Assembly: GCA_024636675.1 (NCBI GenBank) | Contig: JAGXGM010000037.1 | Location: 18,132 to 82,131 of the forward strand | Source of the DNA: Hydrogenophilales bacterium | GTDB lineage: Bacteria; Pseudomonadota; Gammaproteobacteria; Burkholderiales; Thiobacillaceae | Length of the DNA stretch: 64,000 nt | Direction of reading: 5' to 3' | Shown: positions 9,475-18,577 of the stretch, piece by piece | Layout of the letters: the number at the start of each line of letters is the position of its first letter | Numbering within the stretch: position 1 is the first letter of the stretch | Made by a program: the position numbers and the translations under genes | Notes under the pieces: generated by a model | The model's input: the letters and a program-made list of their open reading frames with translations, nothing else | Database searches by the model: none | Told to the model about the DNA's origin: nothing

Positions 9475-9862
9475 CTATTTGGCCGCGGAGCGCCGCCTCA
9501 CCGTTTCGCCGGCCACGACGAAGACGCCATTGCCGCGATGGTGCAACGTCTGCGGTTGCCTGATCGCGGTGTCGACCCACGCCTTCACCACCTCGAGGAT
9601 GAAGAAATTGTAGCGATTGACCGACCGGGTGTCGGCCACCCGGCATTTCGAGGCTGGCAGAGCATTCGGCAATCAGCGGCGGTTTCACCTCCGCGGCGGC
9701 AACCGGCGTGAGGCCGTATCGGGCAAACTTTTCGCCGGTGCGGCCGGAGCAGTTGCCAATGCCCACCACCTGCTTCGACAGTTCCAGCGTCGGGATATTG
9801 ATCACGCATTCCCGGGTCCACCTCAGCGTGTCGAACGAGGCATTGCGGGCCGCACCAGGCAA
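9475..9862 (-). pseudogene. Flavin reductase-like domain remnant, N-terminally truncated and frameshifted
   Basis: One minus-strand frame (from about 9862) reads RECVINIPTLELSKQVVG, then a cluster of family motifs (GLTPVAAAEVKPPLIAEC), and loses similarity. A second frame picks up exactly where the family continues (CRVADTRSVNRYNFFILEV, then LHHRGNGVFVVAGETVR) and ends at a stop at 9475. One extra A in the run at about 9646-9648 explains the frame change. The FMN-binding N-terminal half of about 60-70 residues is missing upstream. Intact family members bind FMN and act as flavin reductases. This copy looks dead by both deletion and frameshift, unless the shift is a sequencing error. Confidence 0.75.
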
Positions 9863-9942
9863 TGACTCTTGTATCCGGAGGCAGCTGGCCTATTCTGAAT
9901 CTATCCTGAATGTGTTAGCAAATGCCTTTGAAGGAGATTGCC

Positions 9943-10314
9943 ATGGAGCATGTATCAGCCGACATCAACAAGCTCATCCGGGAACCGGCGGCGGACCCCG
10001 GCTTTCCCAATGCCCCGCTCAACTGGACCCGGGACGATGCTGAAAAAATTGCGCACGAGGAAGGCCTTGAGCTCACAGAAGATCATTGGGAAACCATTCG
10101 CGCCCTGCAAAACTATTACGCCCACCATGAAGACGAAACCATCATCAACCTGCGCGAATTGCACGACGCCCTGGATGAGCGCTTTCACCAAAAAGGCGGC
10201 CTGAAATATCTATACACCTTGTTTCCGGGCGGACCCATTGCCCAGAGTTGCCGTCTGGCCGGGCTGAAGGCACCGTTCATCGCCACCGACCCCAGCTTTG
10301 GCAGTGTGGCTTAG
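9943..10314 (+). CDS. DsrC/TusE-family sulfur-carrier-like protein lacking the penultimate cysteine
   Basis: DsrC and TusE proteins carry sulfur as persulfide or trisulfide, in dissimilatory sulfite reduction/oxidation or in tRNA thiolation. The product is 123 residues from the ATG at 9943 (AAGGAGATTGCC just upstream). It shows the family fold signature: DWTRDDAEKIA-type helix, LTEDHWETIRALQNYYAHH, then PGGPIAQSCRLAGL near the C-terminus. The first conserved Cys (in QSC) is present. The second Cys, normally the penultimate residue after AGLP, is absent, and the tail runs on about 15 residues without Cys. It may therefore be a single-Cys DsrC-like or regulatory member, not a full DsrC. No dsrAB or tusBCD genes are adjacent. 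Confidence 0.88.
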   Translation: MEHVSADINKLIREPAADPGFPNAPLNWTRDDAEKIAHEEGLELTEDHWETIRALQNYYAHHEDETIINLRELHDALDERFHQKGGLKYLYTLFPGGPIAQSCRLAGLKAPFIATDPSFGSVA

Positions 10315-10655
10315 CCGGTAGTTGCGGCATGTAGCGATGGCGATGGGGGTGACGAGCCTGCAGGCAGTCCCACACCCCGTGAGCAGGAAGCCCCCAGCAG
10401 TCGCACCAGCGCGCGCCCGAATCAGCGGGCCATCCATGCGTTTTTGTCGCGCCAGTTGAGACGGGGATCGTCGGCCATACAATCCGCACGACTTGCTGTA
10501 GCCGCAGTCACGCTTGCCCCCCAGCCACGATGCAGTCCGAGACGCGGGCGGCCTGCCTGTGCTTGATCAACGGCGAAAATACCCACATACTGAAACGGTT
10601 GCCTTTCTTCTCCAGGCCCTTTGCCTAACTTTTACGCCAGGTATTCAAGCTTCCT
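10315..10655. other. Non-coding gap of about 340 nt between the DsrC-like gene and the GGEEF gene
   Basis: No convincing ORF, RNA gene or terminator was recognised on either strand. Short open frames exist on both strands, but none has a ribosome-binding site and recognisable protein-like composition together. Confidence 0.5.
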
Positions 10656-11453
10656 TTGGCTCCGCTGACCCTATCCCCCCAAATCGACCTGCAAGACCTG
10701 CAGCTCGACGACGCACGCGCCTTGCTCAAGCACGACGCCAAGGAGATCCAGCAGGAAGCAGAGGAATCACCCACTGGCTATTTGCAGCGCGTGATCGACG
10801 GGTTGTGCGAGATCTCACTCAAGGATCCATTGACGGGGCTGGGCAACCGCCGCCATCTCCGCTCGATACTCGAACGCTCGATCGAAACCGTCGCACGTTC
10901 CGGTGAATCGGTGTTGCTGCTGCTGCTGGACATCGACCACTTCAAGTCCATCAACGACACCTATGGGCACCAGGCCGGCGACCAGGTACTGCAGGCGATT
11001 GCCAACTGCCTGGCGGACTGCGTGCGGCCGATGGATACAGTCGTCCGCTACGGCGGCGAAGAATTCGCGGTGATCCTGCCCCACTGTCCCCCCCTTTTCG
11101 GGCGCGCGGTGGCCGAGCGGATTCGCCAAACCGTTGCGTCACTCTCGATACCCGTCTCACCCCTGATCAACGTCCAGGCCACCATCAGCATCGGCGGTGC
11201 CTACGCGCCAGAATGGGTGCGCTCTACCGCCGATCTGTGGATCGAGCGCGCCGACCAGCAGCTCTACCGCGCAAAATCCAGTGGCCGCAACCAGGTATGC
11301 CTGGATCAACCAAGAGAACTTTCGGTCAGCGCAGAGGAAAAAGGGCTGTTGTTTGCCCATATCGCCACGGAAGAGGCGACCATGATTAGAAATCTTTCGG
11401 GCGATGCCCCCCTTGACCTCCAAGGCAACGCCACGAAGCGAGTAAACGCATGA
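10656..11453 (+). CDS. Diguanylate cyclase (GGEEF domain)
   Basis: This is a soluble protein of 265 residues whose GGEEF domain spans about residues 55-210. It has the [10 protein letters not shown] entry motif, the metal-binding [18 protein letters not shown], the active-site [12 protein letters not shown], and a C-terminal [15 protein letters not shown]. All catalytic residues appear present, so it should make cyclic di-GMP from GTP. A short N-terminal helical segment replaces a sensor domain. No RxxD inhibitory site was noted five residues before the GGEEF. The start is uncertain: the frame opens with a TTG at 10656 without a clear Shine-Dalgarno. Its stop overlaps the start of the MinD-like gene (ATGA), so the two are coupled. 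Confidence 0.85.
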   Translation: MAPLTLSPQIDLQDLQLDDARALLKHDAKEIQQEAEESPTGYLQRVIDGLCEISLKDPLTGLGNRRHLRSILERSIETVARSGESVLLLLLDIDHFKSINDTYGHQAGDQVLQAIANCLADCVRPMDTVVRYGGEEFAVILPHCPPLFGRAVAERIRQTVASLSIPVSPLINVQATISIGGAYAPEWVRSTADLWIERADQQLYRAKSSGRNQVCLDQPRELSVSAEEKGLLFAHIATEEATMIRNLSGDAPLDLQGNATKRVNA

Positions 11454-12286
11454 ACGATGTAATGAGCCCAACCGCCGGCCACCCGAGCACGGCCAAGCTT
11501 CCCCTGAAACCACTGGGCAAAGTCATCGCGGTCACCAGTGGAAAAGGCGGGGTCGGAAAAACCTTCGTCTCCGCCAACCTCGCTGCTGCGCTGGCCAAAC
11601 GCGGTCACAAGGTGCTGGTGCTCGACGCCGATCTCGGCCTCGCCAATCTCGACGTGGTACTCAACCTGTACCCCAAGACCACGCTTCACGACGTGTTCAC
11701 CGGAAAGGCGAAGCTTGAAGACGCCATTCTTCCGGCGCCGGGCGGTTTTTCGGTGTTGCTGGCGGGGTCCGGCATGGTCGAGTATTCACGCCTGACACCC
11801 GAAGTACGTGACGAATTCCTGCGCATCATCAGCAGCCTGGTGCCGCATTACGATGTTGTTCTGCTGGATACCGGCGCCGGGATTTCCGATGTCGTCCTGT
11901 TCGCGGTCTCGCTGGCGTCCGAAGTGCTGATGGTCGCTACCCCCGAGCCGACCTCGCTCACCGACGCCTATGCCACCATCAAAGTACTGGTAGGGCAGCA
12001 ACAGCGGCAAATCGTGCGCGTAGTTGTCAACCAGGCCTCCCGACCCGGTTCTGGCCTGACCATCACGAATCAGCTGCAACAGGTCCTCGACCGCTTCGTT
12101 GTCACCGAGCCCGACCGCCCGATCCGTCTGATCCACATGGGTGACATTCCTGTCGACCCCGAAGTCCGCCAGGCGATCATGCGACGCCAGTTGCTGATGC
12201 AAACCACGCCCGGCTGCCCTGCCGGTGTGGCCATTTCGCAACTCGCCCGCAAACTGGAAGAAAGCGTCATCCCCAAGCCCGCGTAA
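11450..12286 (+). CDS. MinD/ParA-family ATPase (FleN/FlhG-like)
   Basis: The product is 278 residues with a deviant Walker A motif, [18 protein letters not shown], near residue 28, followed by [17 protein letters not shown] and a Walker B-like [10 protein letters not shown]. The LGLANLD and GAGI segments are typical of the FlhG/FleN/YlxH branch of MinD-like proteins, which control flagellar number or the placement of polar machinery. No flagellar, chemotaxis or min genes are in the window. The start overlaps the stop of the GGEEF gene, so a link to cyclic di-GMP or pole-localised signalling is plausible. An N-terminal stretch of about 20 residues precedes the ATPase core. Its specific cargo cannot be told. 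Confidence 0.88.
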   Translation: MNDVMSPTAGHPSTAKLPLKPLGKVIAVTSGKGGVGKTFVSANLAAALAKRGHKVLVLDADLGLANLDVVLNLYPKTTLHDVFTGKAKLEDAILPAPGGFSVLLAGSGMVEYSRLTPEVRDEFLRIISSLVPHYDVVLLDTGAGISDVVLFAVSLASEVLMVATPEPTSLTDAYATIKVLVGQQQRQIVRVVVNQASRPGSGLTITNQLQQVLDRFVVTEPDRPIRLIHMGDIPVDPEVRQAIMRRQLLMQTTPGCPAGVAISQLARKLEESVIPKPA

Positions 12287-12318
12287 TCCGGACAAGTCGG
12301 GGCGGCGGATACTCCGCC

Positions 12319-13149
12319 CTAATGTTGAACGACAGCGGGAACCGACTTGACCAGCGCTTCCACCTTGTCCGGTCCCATCCGCAATAACACCCCGATCTCG
12401 CGATAATCATCCGGCAAGGCATCGTTGTCCCAGCCTTGGGCAGAATGCCGTGCCAAATTGGCCGCCAGTTTCACATTGCGCACCCGGGTCGTATTCGCCT
12501 GCGCCGGATCCGTCAGGTTCAGCAGCAATTCTGGCAGCTTCCATTCGATCGTCAGCTGGCGCTGAAATTCAATGCCGGTAAAACCCATCACCTCTTTCTG
12601 CACATCCGCACTGCGCAGTGTGGTGTCGGCCGCCTGCCGCTTCTGGATTTCGAGCATCGGTCCGGGGTTGAAACACCACATCAGCATTTCGGCTACATGG
12701 TAGAGCAGCGCCGACACGTGGACCTCTTCCGCATGCAGGTCGTGCAGGCGCAGCGCCCAGTCGTATGCGTAATGCGCCGAACGCTGCGCACGCCGTACCG
12801 TATGCAGCAGATGCAGCAGCGCCTCGATGTGGCCATCCAGCATATCTTCCGAAATCGGCGTCGCCGGCACCTCGCGAAAGAAAGCATCGAGGCCCATCAT
12901 GAGCAGCGTTTCCTTCACATCCACAAGTTCATATTTCTGGTTGCGATGCTTGTGCGTCTGCATATAGCGCAGCAGCTTGACCGTCATCAGCGGGTCGTCG
13001 GTCACGACATTGGCAATGCTGCGGGCATTGAGCGATGATTCATCGACGCGCAGGCGTTCGAGTTCGCGCGCTGTGTGCTTTAAGACAGGAATATCCGCCT
13101 GCCCCAAAAAGGCGAGCCAGCCTGCCATGCTTTTAGGTTGCTGCGACAT
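12319..13149 (-). CDS. HDOD-domain protein
   Basis: This 276-residue protein starts at the ATG at 13149, with GGAGAGA just upstream. The HDOD-like core spans about residues 10-210 (ARSIANVVTDDPLMTVKLLRYMQTHKH, then ETLLMMGLDAFFREV). HDOD domains resemble HD phosphohydrolases without catalytic residues and usually serve in signalling. It converges on the MinD-like gene, with a short GGGCGG/CCGCCC inverted repeat between the two stop codons. A direct link to the neighbouring GGEEF gene is possible but rests only on proximity. Confidence 0.8.
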   Translation of the reverse strand: MSQQPKSMAGWLAFLGQADIPVLKHTARELERLRVDESSLNARSIANVVTDDPLMTVKLLRYMQTHKHRNQKYELVDVKETLLMMGLDAFFREVPATPISEDMLDGHIEALLHLLHTVRRAQRSAHYAYDWALRLHDLHAEEVHVSALLYHVAEMLMWCFNPGPMLEIQKRQAADTTLRSADVQKEVMGFTGIEFQRQLTIEWKLPELLLNLTDPAQANTTRVRNVKLAANLARHSAQGWDNDALPDDYREIGVLLRMGPDKVEALVKSVPAVVQH

Positions 13150-13623
13150 CTTCTCTCCATGACTGCCGGCGTGACACATTGGCCGTGATTGCACACCCAA
13201 GTGCTGAATCGGTGTCTCCCGTCTTAACTTGAATCCATTCCGATTGGGCAGGGGAATATTGATGGATCGCGACCCGGCTGAAACGGATCCATTTCGTCAT
13301 GCCGGCATCCAACGCGCGCCGTGGCGGCAAGGTGACAGGTAAACAAGTTATTGATCACCGGCACCGATAACCCAAAACAAGTAGGCCAGCATGAACATTC
13401 GCCATAGTGAAGCCCATAGCAATTTTCAGCAAGGCATCGAACAGCAGGTCCAGCTACGCCACTCACGCCCATCTGTGTTGCCGTTATTACTGAAGACTGC
13501 CGGCTGAGTTCACCAAACAACGGCCAAAACCAGGCACGATCAGGACTTTCGGATAAGACATGAAGCTCGACCGTTTTCGTTCTGCACTAGACTGAAACCA
13601 ATGACAGCCTCCAAGGAGAATTC
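13150..13623. other. Non-coding gap of about 470 nt between divergent genes
   Basis: It separates the HDOD gene (minus) from the SYLF gene (plus) and should hold both promoters. No consensus promoter, RNA gene or protein-like frame was convincing. A good Shine-Dalgarno (AAGGAG) lies at its right end. Confidence 0.5.
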
Positions 13624-14187
13624 ATGATGTTCATTGTTTCAGCGCTACGCATTTCTATTCCTGCGCTGCTATTCATGGCCCTGTTTCTGGCTGCGGCGCC
13701 GGCTCGCGCCGCCAGCGCCGCCGAAATTGACCGGGAGGTCGATCGGGCCTTGGCAGCATTCAAGAAAATCGAAGGCGGCAAAGCTTTCCTCGAGATTGCC
13801 AAGGGGGTGCTGGTGTTTCCCAAGGTCTACAAAGTCGGGATCGGTGTGGGCGGCGAATACGGCGAAGGGGCTCTGCGGATCGGTGGGGAAACCGTCGATT
13901 ACTACAGCACAGCCGCCGCTTCCATCGGGTTCCAACTGGGCGCGCAAGCCAAAAGCATTGTGGTGATATTCACGGAGGAATCCGCCCTCAAGAAATTCCG
14001 TGAAAGCGAAGGCTGGAAGGTGGGTGTCGATGGTTCCGTGGCCCTGCTGGACATCGGCGTCGGCAAGGCCGTGGACACCACCAACATCAAGGATCCAGTG
14101 ATCGGCTTCGTCTTTGGCCAGAAGGGCCTGATGTATAACCTTACGCTTGAAGGTACGAAATTCACCAAGCTGGACAAGAAGAAATAG
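13624..14187 (+). CDS. Exported SYLF/YSC84-domain protein
   Basis: SYLF domains bind phosphoinositides or lipids in eukaryotes; bacterial exported members have no firm role. The product is 187 residues with a signal peptide (about 1-29, ending ARA). The domain follows: a helix ALAAFKKIEGGKAFLEIAKG, then VLVFPKVYKVGIGVGGEYGEG, then repeated glycine-rich beta strands (YYSTAAASIGFQLGAQAKS). Two ATGs (13624, 13627) follow AAGGAGAATTC and either could be used. A second, longer SYLF protein is encoded at 54398-55279. The gene stands alone, followed by a gap before a convergent pair. Confidence 0.85.
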   Translation: MMFIVSALRISIPALLFMALFLAAAPARAASAAEIDREVDRALAAFKKIEGGKAFLEIAKGVLVFPKVYKVGIGVGGEYGEGALRIGGETVDYYSTAAASIGFQLGAQAKSIVVIFTEESALKKFRESEGWKVGVDGSVALLDIGVGKAVDTTNIKDPVIGFVFGQKGLMYNLTLEGTKFTKLDKKK

Positions 14188-14311
14188 TCACTAATTCAGC
14201 GTCTTGAGTCCTGGACCGACGGACAAATTTCGTCGATCTGTCGTCTGCCAAACACAAGCGTGCGCAGTCCGGGGCTCGAGACCTGCACACCCGATAGGCT
14301 GGACACTTAAT

Positions 14312-14701
14312 TCATGACTTCCTGCTGAGGTGCTGCCGGTCTTTGGACAATTCCGTCAGGCTCGCCGCGAACAGCCTCGGCCGCGTTCGGCTCTTGTGCC
14401 GGGCGAGCCATACAGCCCAAGCGCCAGCCGCCAGGAAAATCCCGGTCAACCCACCCAGCGCCTCGAGGCGGTATGAGTCCCAGAAGGCAACGGCAATCAA
14501 TATCGCCAGCAGCACAATGCCGACGCCGAGACAGAACAGCGCTGCCAACCCGGTGACCAGGAGTGAGATCAAGTGTTCCCGCTCTTCCGCCACATCCGCG
14601 GACAACAGTTCGAAACGGGTCTGGACGATACCGACCAGACTCGCCGAAAGTGCTTTCAGGGATTCAAACAGGCCCACCGCAACATGAGATTCCTCAGCCA
14701 T
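14312..14701 (-). CDS. YqjE / phage-holin-superfamily membrane protein
   Basis: The product is 129 residues from the ATG at 14701 (MAEESHVAVGLFESLKALS). After an amphipathic N-terminal helix it has two transmembrane helices (about residues 45-70 and 80-100) and a basic tail. This is the architecture of YqjE-type proteins, which commonly sit beside YqjD/ElaB/DUF883 genes, as here: the partner ends 9 nt upstream on the same strand. In E. coli the yqjD-yqjE region is stationary-phase/stress induced. The molecular role is unknown. Confidence 0.8.
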   Translation of the reverse strand: MAEESHVAVGLFESLKALSASLVGIVQTRFELLSADVAEEREHLISLLVTGLAALFCLGVGIVLLAILIAVAFWDSYRLEALGGLTGIFLAAGAWAVWLARHKSRTRPRLFAASLTELSKDRQHLSRKS

Positions 14702-14709
14702 TGGCCAGG

Positions 14710-15042
14710 CTAGCGCAGCCCAATCAGCAGACCGACCACCACACCGACCCCCGCGGCGGCGCCAATGGACTGCCATGGATGGGTGTGGACATATTCATCC
14801 GTCGCCCGGGCAGCAGCCTTGGTCTTGCCCAGCAACGCTATCTGGGCATCGGCCATGTTGGCCTTCGCCTCGGCGAGGGAGGCTTCCGCCTTGGCGCGCG
14901 CTGCGGCCACTGCCTCGCCCCCCTGGCCTGCTGTGGCCTTTAACAATGCTTCCGCATCGGTGACTACCGTCTTGAAATCATTGATCAATTGCTGTTTCGC
15001 CATGTCGGACTGGTCTGTTTCGGCTGAAAGTTGAGCGTTCAT
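14710..15042 (-). CDS. YqjD/ElaB (DUF883) family membrane-anchored protein
   Basis: The product is 110 residues. A long Ala/Glu/Lys-rich helical region (LINDFKTVVTDAEALLKATAGQ through AKANMADAQ) leads to the family signature THPWQSIGAAAGVGVVVG, a C-terminal membrane anchor. E. coli YqjD and ElaB are tail-anchored inner-membrane proteins that bind ribosomes in stationary phase. GGAGGGAATATCC precedes the start. It is the first gene of a two-gene unit with the YqjE-like protein. Confidence 0.88.
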   Translation of the reverse strand: MNAQLSAETDQSDMAKQQLINDFKTVVTDAEALLKATAGQGGEAVAAARAKAEASLAEAKANMADAQIALLGKTKAAARATDEYVHTHPWQSIGAAAGVGVVVGLLIGLR

Positions 15043-15230
15043 GGATATTCCCTCCTTACTGAGTTAACAATGTAAAAAATCCGAGGCTCCCTGCAACATG
15101 CCGGAACTTTGGGCGATGGGGTTTTGACACCCCATTTTGAAGAAAAGCCCCAGAAATTTCGCCTTAAACACTAATCAGCCTAGTCCTTCCAAACGCCATT
15201 ACAACCCGATAGCGCCCGCGCGAGTCCACA

Positions 15231-16325
15231 TTACAACGTAACGGCACGCAGGCGCTCGGCGGCCTGTTCCGGATTGATGGTGTTGACGAACAATCCCGAG
15301 CCCAGCTCGAAACCGGTGGGAATCGAGGTGCGTGGACAGATTTCCAGGTGCCAGTGGTAGCTTGACGCATGGGCCTGCGGCTGACTGTCGTGCGGCACGG
15401 AGTGCAGGAAGAAGTTGTACTGCGCGCCGCCGATGACGGCATCCAGCCGCGCCATGGTGCGCTTCATTACCCGCGCCAGATCGGCCATGTCATCGCCGCG
15501 CACGTCGAGAAAATCGGCTTGGTGCACCAGCGGCAGGATGTGTACCTCCCACTCGTAGCGGCTGGCAAACGGTTTGATGGCAATGAACTTTTCGCCACGC
15601 TCGACCACGTACTGGCCGACATTGATCTTGCGGCGCACCGCACCGGACTGCCGGTCGTAGATCGTCGCCTCGAAGGTCAGCGCCTCATCGATCAGCGCGC
15701 AGAAAATGCAGTGATGATGCTTGGCGTAATGCGCGGCGCTGTTGCGCACTTCGGCGTCGACGTTTTCCGGCACCACCGGCATCGCGATCACCTGGCTGTG
15801 GGTATGGGGGATCGAGGCACCGGCGGCGGGGCCGAAGTTCTTGAACACCAGCACGTATTTCAGCCGCTCGTCCGATGCGAACAATTGGCGCATCCGCGTC
15901 TGATAGACGCCGAACAGTGCCGCCAGGTGCGATTCCTCCATTTCGTGCACGGCGATGCCATGTTCATGGTGGTCGATGATGACCTCGTGCCGGCCGTAGC
16001 CGTCGATGGTTTGCTGCAGGCCGAAATTGAAGCCGGCCTGTTCGCGGTCGTCGCCCAGCACCGGGTAGAGATTTTCCACCATACGGATCTGCCAGTCGCC
16101 GGTTTCCGGCCAGCTCAGAATCAGTGGCGGTGTCTTGTGTTCGTTGCCGCGGCAGAACGGGCAGGTTTCGACATGCTTGCGCGTATCGCGCGGTGCCAGT
16201 TCCTCGGCCTTTTTCGGGCGCATGCCGCGCGCCGTGGCAACCAGCACGGACTCACTCGGCACGATGGGATTGATGCGGATTTCACGGACATCACTGCTAG
16301 GGGTGGTGGTATTCAAATCTGACAT
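15231..16325 (-). CDS. galT: GalT-family nucleotidyltransferase (galactose-1-phosphate uridylyltransferase, or APS:phosphate adenylyltransferase)
   Basis: This protein of 364 residues belongs to the GalT branch of the HIT superfamily. A zinc-type CPFC pair sits near residue 55 (ETCPFCRGNEHKTPP), with family blocks MVENLYPVL and YGRHEVIIDHHEHG. The active-site HxHxQ appears as SIPHTHSQVIAMP near residue 175, where the first His would carry the nucleotidyl group. A second Cys pair (HCIFC) and a C-terminal SYHWHLEICPR follow. By name GalT exchanges UMP between UDP-glucose and galactose-1-phosphate, but no other galactose genes are seen. In Thiobacillus a GalT-like enzyme catalyses phosphorolysis of APS in sulfur oxidation, which would fit this genome better. 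The sequence alone does not settle it. Confidence 0.8.
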   Translation of the reverse strand: MSDLNTTTPSSDVREIRINPIVPSESVLVATARGMRPKKAEELAPRDTRKHVETCPFCRGNEHKTPPLILSWPETGDWQIRMVENLYPVLGDDREQAGFNFGLQQTIDGYGRHEVIIDHHEHGIAVHEMEESHLAALFGVYQTRMRQLFASDERLKYVLVFKNFGPAAGASIPHTHSQVIAMPVVPENVDAEVRNSAAHYAKHHHCIFCALIDEALTFEATIYDRQSGAVRRKINVGQYVVERGEKFIAIKPFASRYEWEVHILPLVHQADFLDVRGDDMADLARVMKRTMARLDAVIGGAQYNFFLHSVPHDSQPQAHASSYHWHLEICPRTSIPTGFELGSGLFVNTINPEQAAERLRAVTL

Positions 16326-16498
16326 GCGGCTTCTCCTCTGCCGGCCAGCTTAAATCAGCCCGGGCCTGGCTGTCGGTTCATAATTCTTATACCCCCTGTG
16401 AGGCTTTTTATCCCCGCCCGCGCCAGGGGCTTGCGTTGACGAAGCCCCGTCCGGCGCCGACAATGGAAACCTTTTCCCGCAGCTTCGGAGCTTGACCC

Positions 16499-16783
16499 AT
16501 GGATATCGACAAAACCCTGCATGACGAACAGCGCATCATGCGCATGATGCGCAAGACGCTTACCTCCATCGTGCGCGACACCGCGCCGCGTGACGGCAAT
16601 CCCAGCCCCTTGACCGAAGCCACTGTGCTCGGCATCAAGGATTGTCTGGTGGTGATTTCAAACCGGGAAGTCGAACTCGCCAAGCTCACCGGGCGTACCC
16701 TGGAAGAGCGCCCGCACTACTCTGACGAAAAGCCCAGCGCCCACGTCGTCAAGATCAGCAATATTCCGAAAAAAACGCACTGA
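16499..16783 (+). CDS. Small conserved-looking protein of unknown function
   Basis: The product is 94 hydrophilic residues starting MDIDKTLHDEQRIMRMMRKT. There is no signal peptide, membrane helix or recognisable motif; one Cys lies in the GIKDCLVVISNREVELAKLTG segment. The start follows a purine-rich stretch (CAGCTTCGGAGCTTGACCC) with GGAG at usable distance. The next small gene begins 3 nt after its stop, so they form a unit that converges on der. Composition and codon use look like a genuine gene. Confidence 0.6.
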   Translation: MDIDKTLHDEQRIMRMMRKTLTSIVRDTAPRDGNPSPLTEATVLGIKDCLVVISNREVELAKLTGRTLEERPHYSDEKPSAHVVKISNIPKKTH

Positions 16784-16785
16784 CG

Positions 16786-17037
16786 ATGCCGCAAGCCACC
16801 AGCCTGTTCACCGATGTCGAATCGAAAGTCGTCGGCACCTCGGCGGTGGTGATCTATGCGCCTGCTGGCAAGAAACGCCAGCGCTTTCCCGAAGGGGTGG
16901 TTGAGGTTTACACGAGTGAAACCGAGGCGCTGGCGCACGCCGACCCGGACAAGGGCCGTCATGCGGCCATCGCCAGCGGCCCGTCGCGTTCATCCGAGGG
17001 CTTCAGGCTGTTCTACCTGGTGCGCTGGCTGGACTAA
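16786..17037 (+). CDS. Small protein of unknown function downstream of the 16499 gene
   Basis: The product is 83 residues with no signal peptide. A beta-rich centre (VVGTSAVVIYAPAGKKRQR, FPEGVVEVYTSETEAL) and a C-terminal FRLFYLVRWLD suggest a small globular domain. It starts 3 nt after the preceding stop and ends 8 nt before the der stop on the opposite strand. The family is not recognised. Tight spacing supports co-translation with the 94-residue protein. Confidence 0.55.
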   Translation: MPQATSLFTDVESKVVGTSAVVIYAPAGKKRQRFPEGVVEVYTSETEALAHADPDKGRHAAIASGPSRSSEGFRLFYLVRWLD

Positions 17038-17044
17038 GCTTTAC

Positions 17045-18454
17045 TCAGTCCTTGCCGTAGACCTTGCGCCGCACCCGCTTTTTGCGCCGCATCCGTGTCG
17101 CCTCGCTCTCGGTCATGGGGCCGCGCGTCTTGCCTTCGTACGGATTACTGGCGCCGCCTTCCTTGATCTGGATGCGCAGCGGCGTGCCCTGCAGCTTGAA
17201 CGCCTTGCGGAAACTGCTTTCCAGGTAGCGCTTGTAGTCGTCGCGCAGGCCCTCCAGCGCGTTACCGTGCAGGATGATGACCGGCGGATTCTTGCCGCCC
17301 TGGTGGGCATAGCGCGGCTTCGGGCGGAACAGGCCATTCTTCGGGGGGGCGTGCTGTTCCACTGCCATCTCCAGCACCCGCGTGAGCTTGGGCGTTGACA
17401 GCTTGATAAAGGCGGCGGCGTGCGCAGCCTCTACGTCTTTCAGCAGGTTTTCCAGGCCCTTGCCCTTTAGCGCCGAGATGTAGTTGAAGCGGGCAAAATC
17501 GAGAAACGCCAGTTTGCGCCCGATGTCGCGCTTGACGTCGTCGCGCTGCTCTGCGGAAAGCCCATCCCACTTGTTGACCGCGACCACCAGCGCGCGCCCG
17601 GTTTCCAGCACGAAGCCCGCCAGGTGCGCGTCCTGCTCGGAAATGTTCTCGCGCGCGTCGAGCACCAGCACTACCACATTGGCGTCCTCGATCGCCTGCA
17701 GGGTCTTGATGACGGAGAATTTCTCCACCGTCTCGAACACCTTGCCGCGGCGGCGCAGGCCGGCGGTGTCAATCAGGATATAGGGCTTGTCGTCGCGCTC
17801 GAACTCGACATAAATTGAATCGCGCGTGGTGCCCGGTTGGTCGAACGCGATGACGCGTTCCTCGCCTACCAGCGTGTTGACCAGCGTCGATTTGCCGACG
17901 TTGGGGCGCCCCACCAACGCAATCTTGGGGATGCCGAAATCGTCTCTCTTCTCTTCCTCTTCTGAAAACGGCGCCAGCGCCTCGGCCACCAGATCGGAAA
18001 CGCCGTCGCCGTGCGCGCTGGAAATGGCCAGCGGCTGGCCCAGCGCGAGCTCGTGAAACTCGGCGGTGATCACGGCAGCATTCATGCCTTCGGCCTTGTT
18101 GACCGCGAGCAGTACCGGGCACGACGCGCGACGCAGACGGTCGGCGATCAGCTTGTCCTGTTGTGTCAGGCCCGCGCGGGCATCGACCAGGAAAATGATG
18201 GCGTCGGCCTCGTCGATGGCCTGCAGCGTCTGGCGCGCCATTTCGGCGAGGATACCGTCGGTAACGACCGGCTCCAGGCCGCCAGTGTCGACGACCAGAT
18301 AGGGCTTTTCGCCGAGGCGTCCACGCCCGTAATGGCGATCGCGCGTCATCCCGGGCAGATCGTGCACCAGCGCATCGCGCGTGCCGGTAAGGCGATTAAA
18401 GAGAGTGGACTTGCCGACGTTGGGCCGACCGACCAGAACCAGGGTGGGGAGCAT
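17045..18454 (-). CDS. der: Ribosome-assembly GTPase Der (EngA)
   Basis: Der is an essential double GTPase of 50S subunit biogenesis. The product is 469 residues with two G domains, each with its own P-loop: [15 protein letters not shown] near residue 8 and [15 protein letters not shown] near 185. Each has a DTGG or DTAG switch II and an NKxE/NKWD base-recognition motif. A C-terminal KH-like domain (about 360-440) and a basic tail ([14 protein letters not shown]) complete the family pattern. It is the last gene of the ndk-rlmN-pilW-rodZ-ispG-hisS-yfgM-bamB-der block, after a 123-nt gap from bamB. Confidence 0.97.
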   Translation of the reverse strand: MLPTLVLVGRPNVGKSTLFNRLTGTRDALVHDLPGMTRDRHYGRGRLGEKPYLVVDTGGLEPVVTDGILAEMARQTLQAIDEADAIIFLVDARAGLTQQDKLIADRLRRASCPVLLAVNKAEGMNAAVITAEFHELALGQPLAISSAHGDGVSDLVAEALAPFSEEEEKRDDFGIPKIALVGRPNVGKSTLVNTLVGEERVIAFDQPGTTRDSIYVEFERDDKPYILIDTAGLRRRGKVFETVEKFSVIKTLQAIEDANVVVLVLDARENISEQDAHLAGFVLETGRALVVAVNKWDGLSAEQRDDVKRDIGRKLAFLDFARFNYISALKGKGLENLLKDVEAAHAAAFIKLSTPKLTRVLEMAVEQHAPPKNGLFRPKPRYAHQGGKNPPVIILHGNALEGLRDDYKRYLESSFRKAFKLQGTPLRIQIKEGGASNPYEGKTRGPMTESEATRMRRKKRVRRKVYGKD

Positions 18455-18577
18455 TAGCTAAAATTCGAATCCATAAACATTTATAAAGGCGGTCGCCGAG
18501 ATCGAAAGGCTTGATTGGCCTTTTCCTCGATGCCCGTTGCGCCCGCCTTATCGATCAATCATCAAGTCGCTCAAGAC

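Noticed and set aside
11450..12286. Flagellar regulator FleN/FlhG as a firm call
   Set aside because: No flagellar genes are nearby; only the MinD/ParA-family membership can be supported.
12300..12319. Bidirectional terminator between the MinD-like and HDOD genes
   Set aside because: The stem GGGCGG/CCGCCC is just 6 bp and no T-tract follows.
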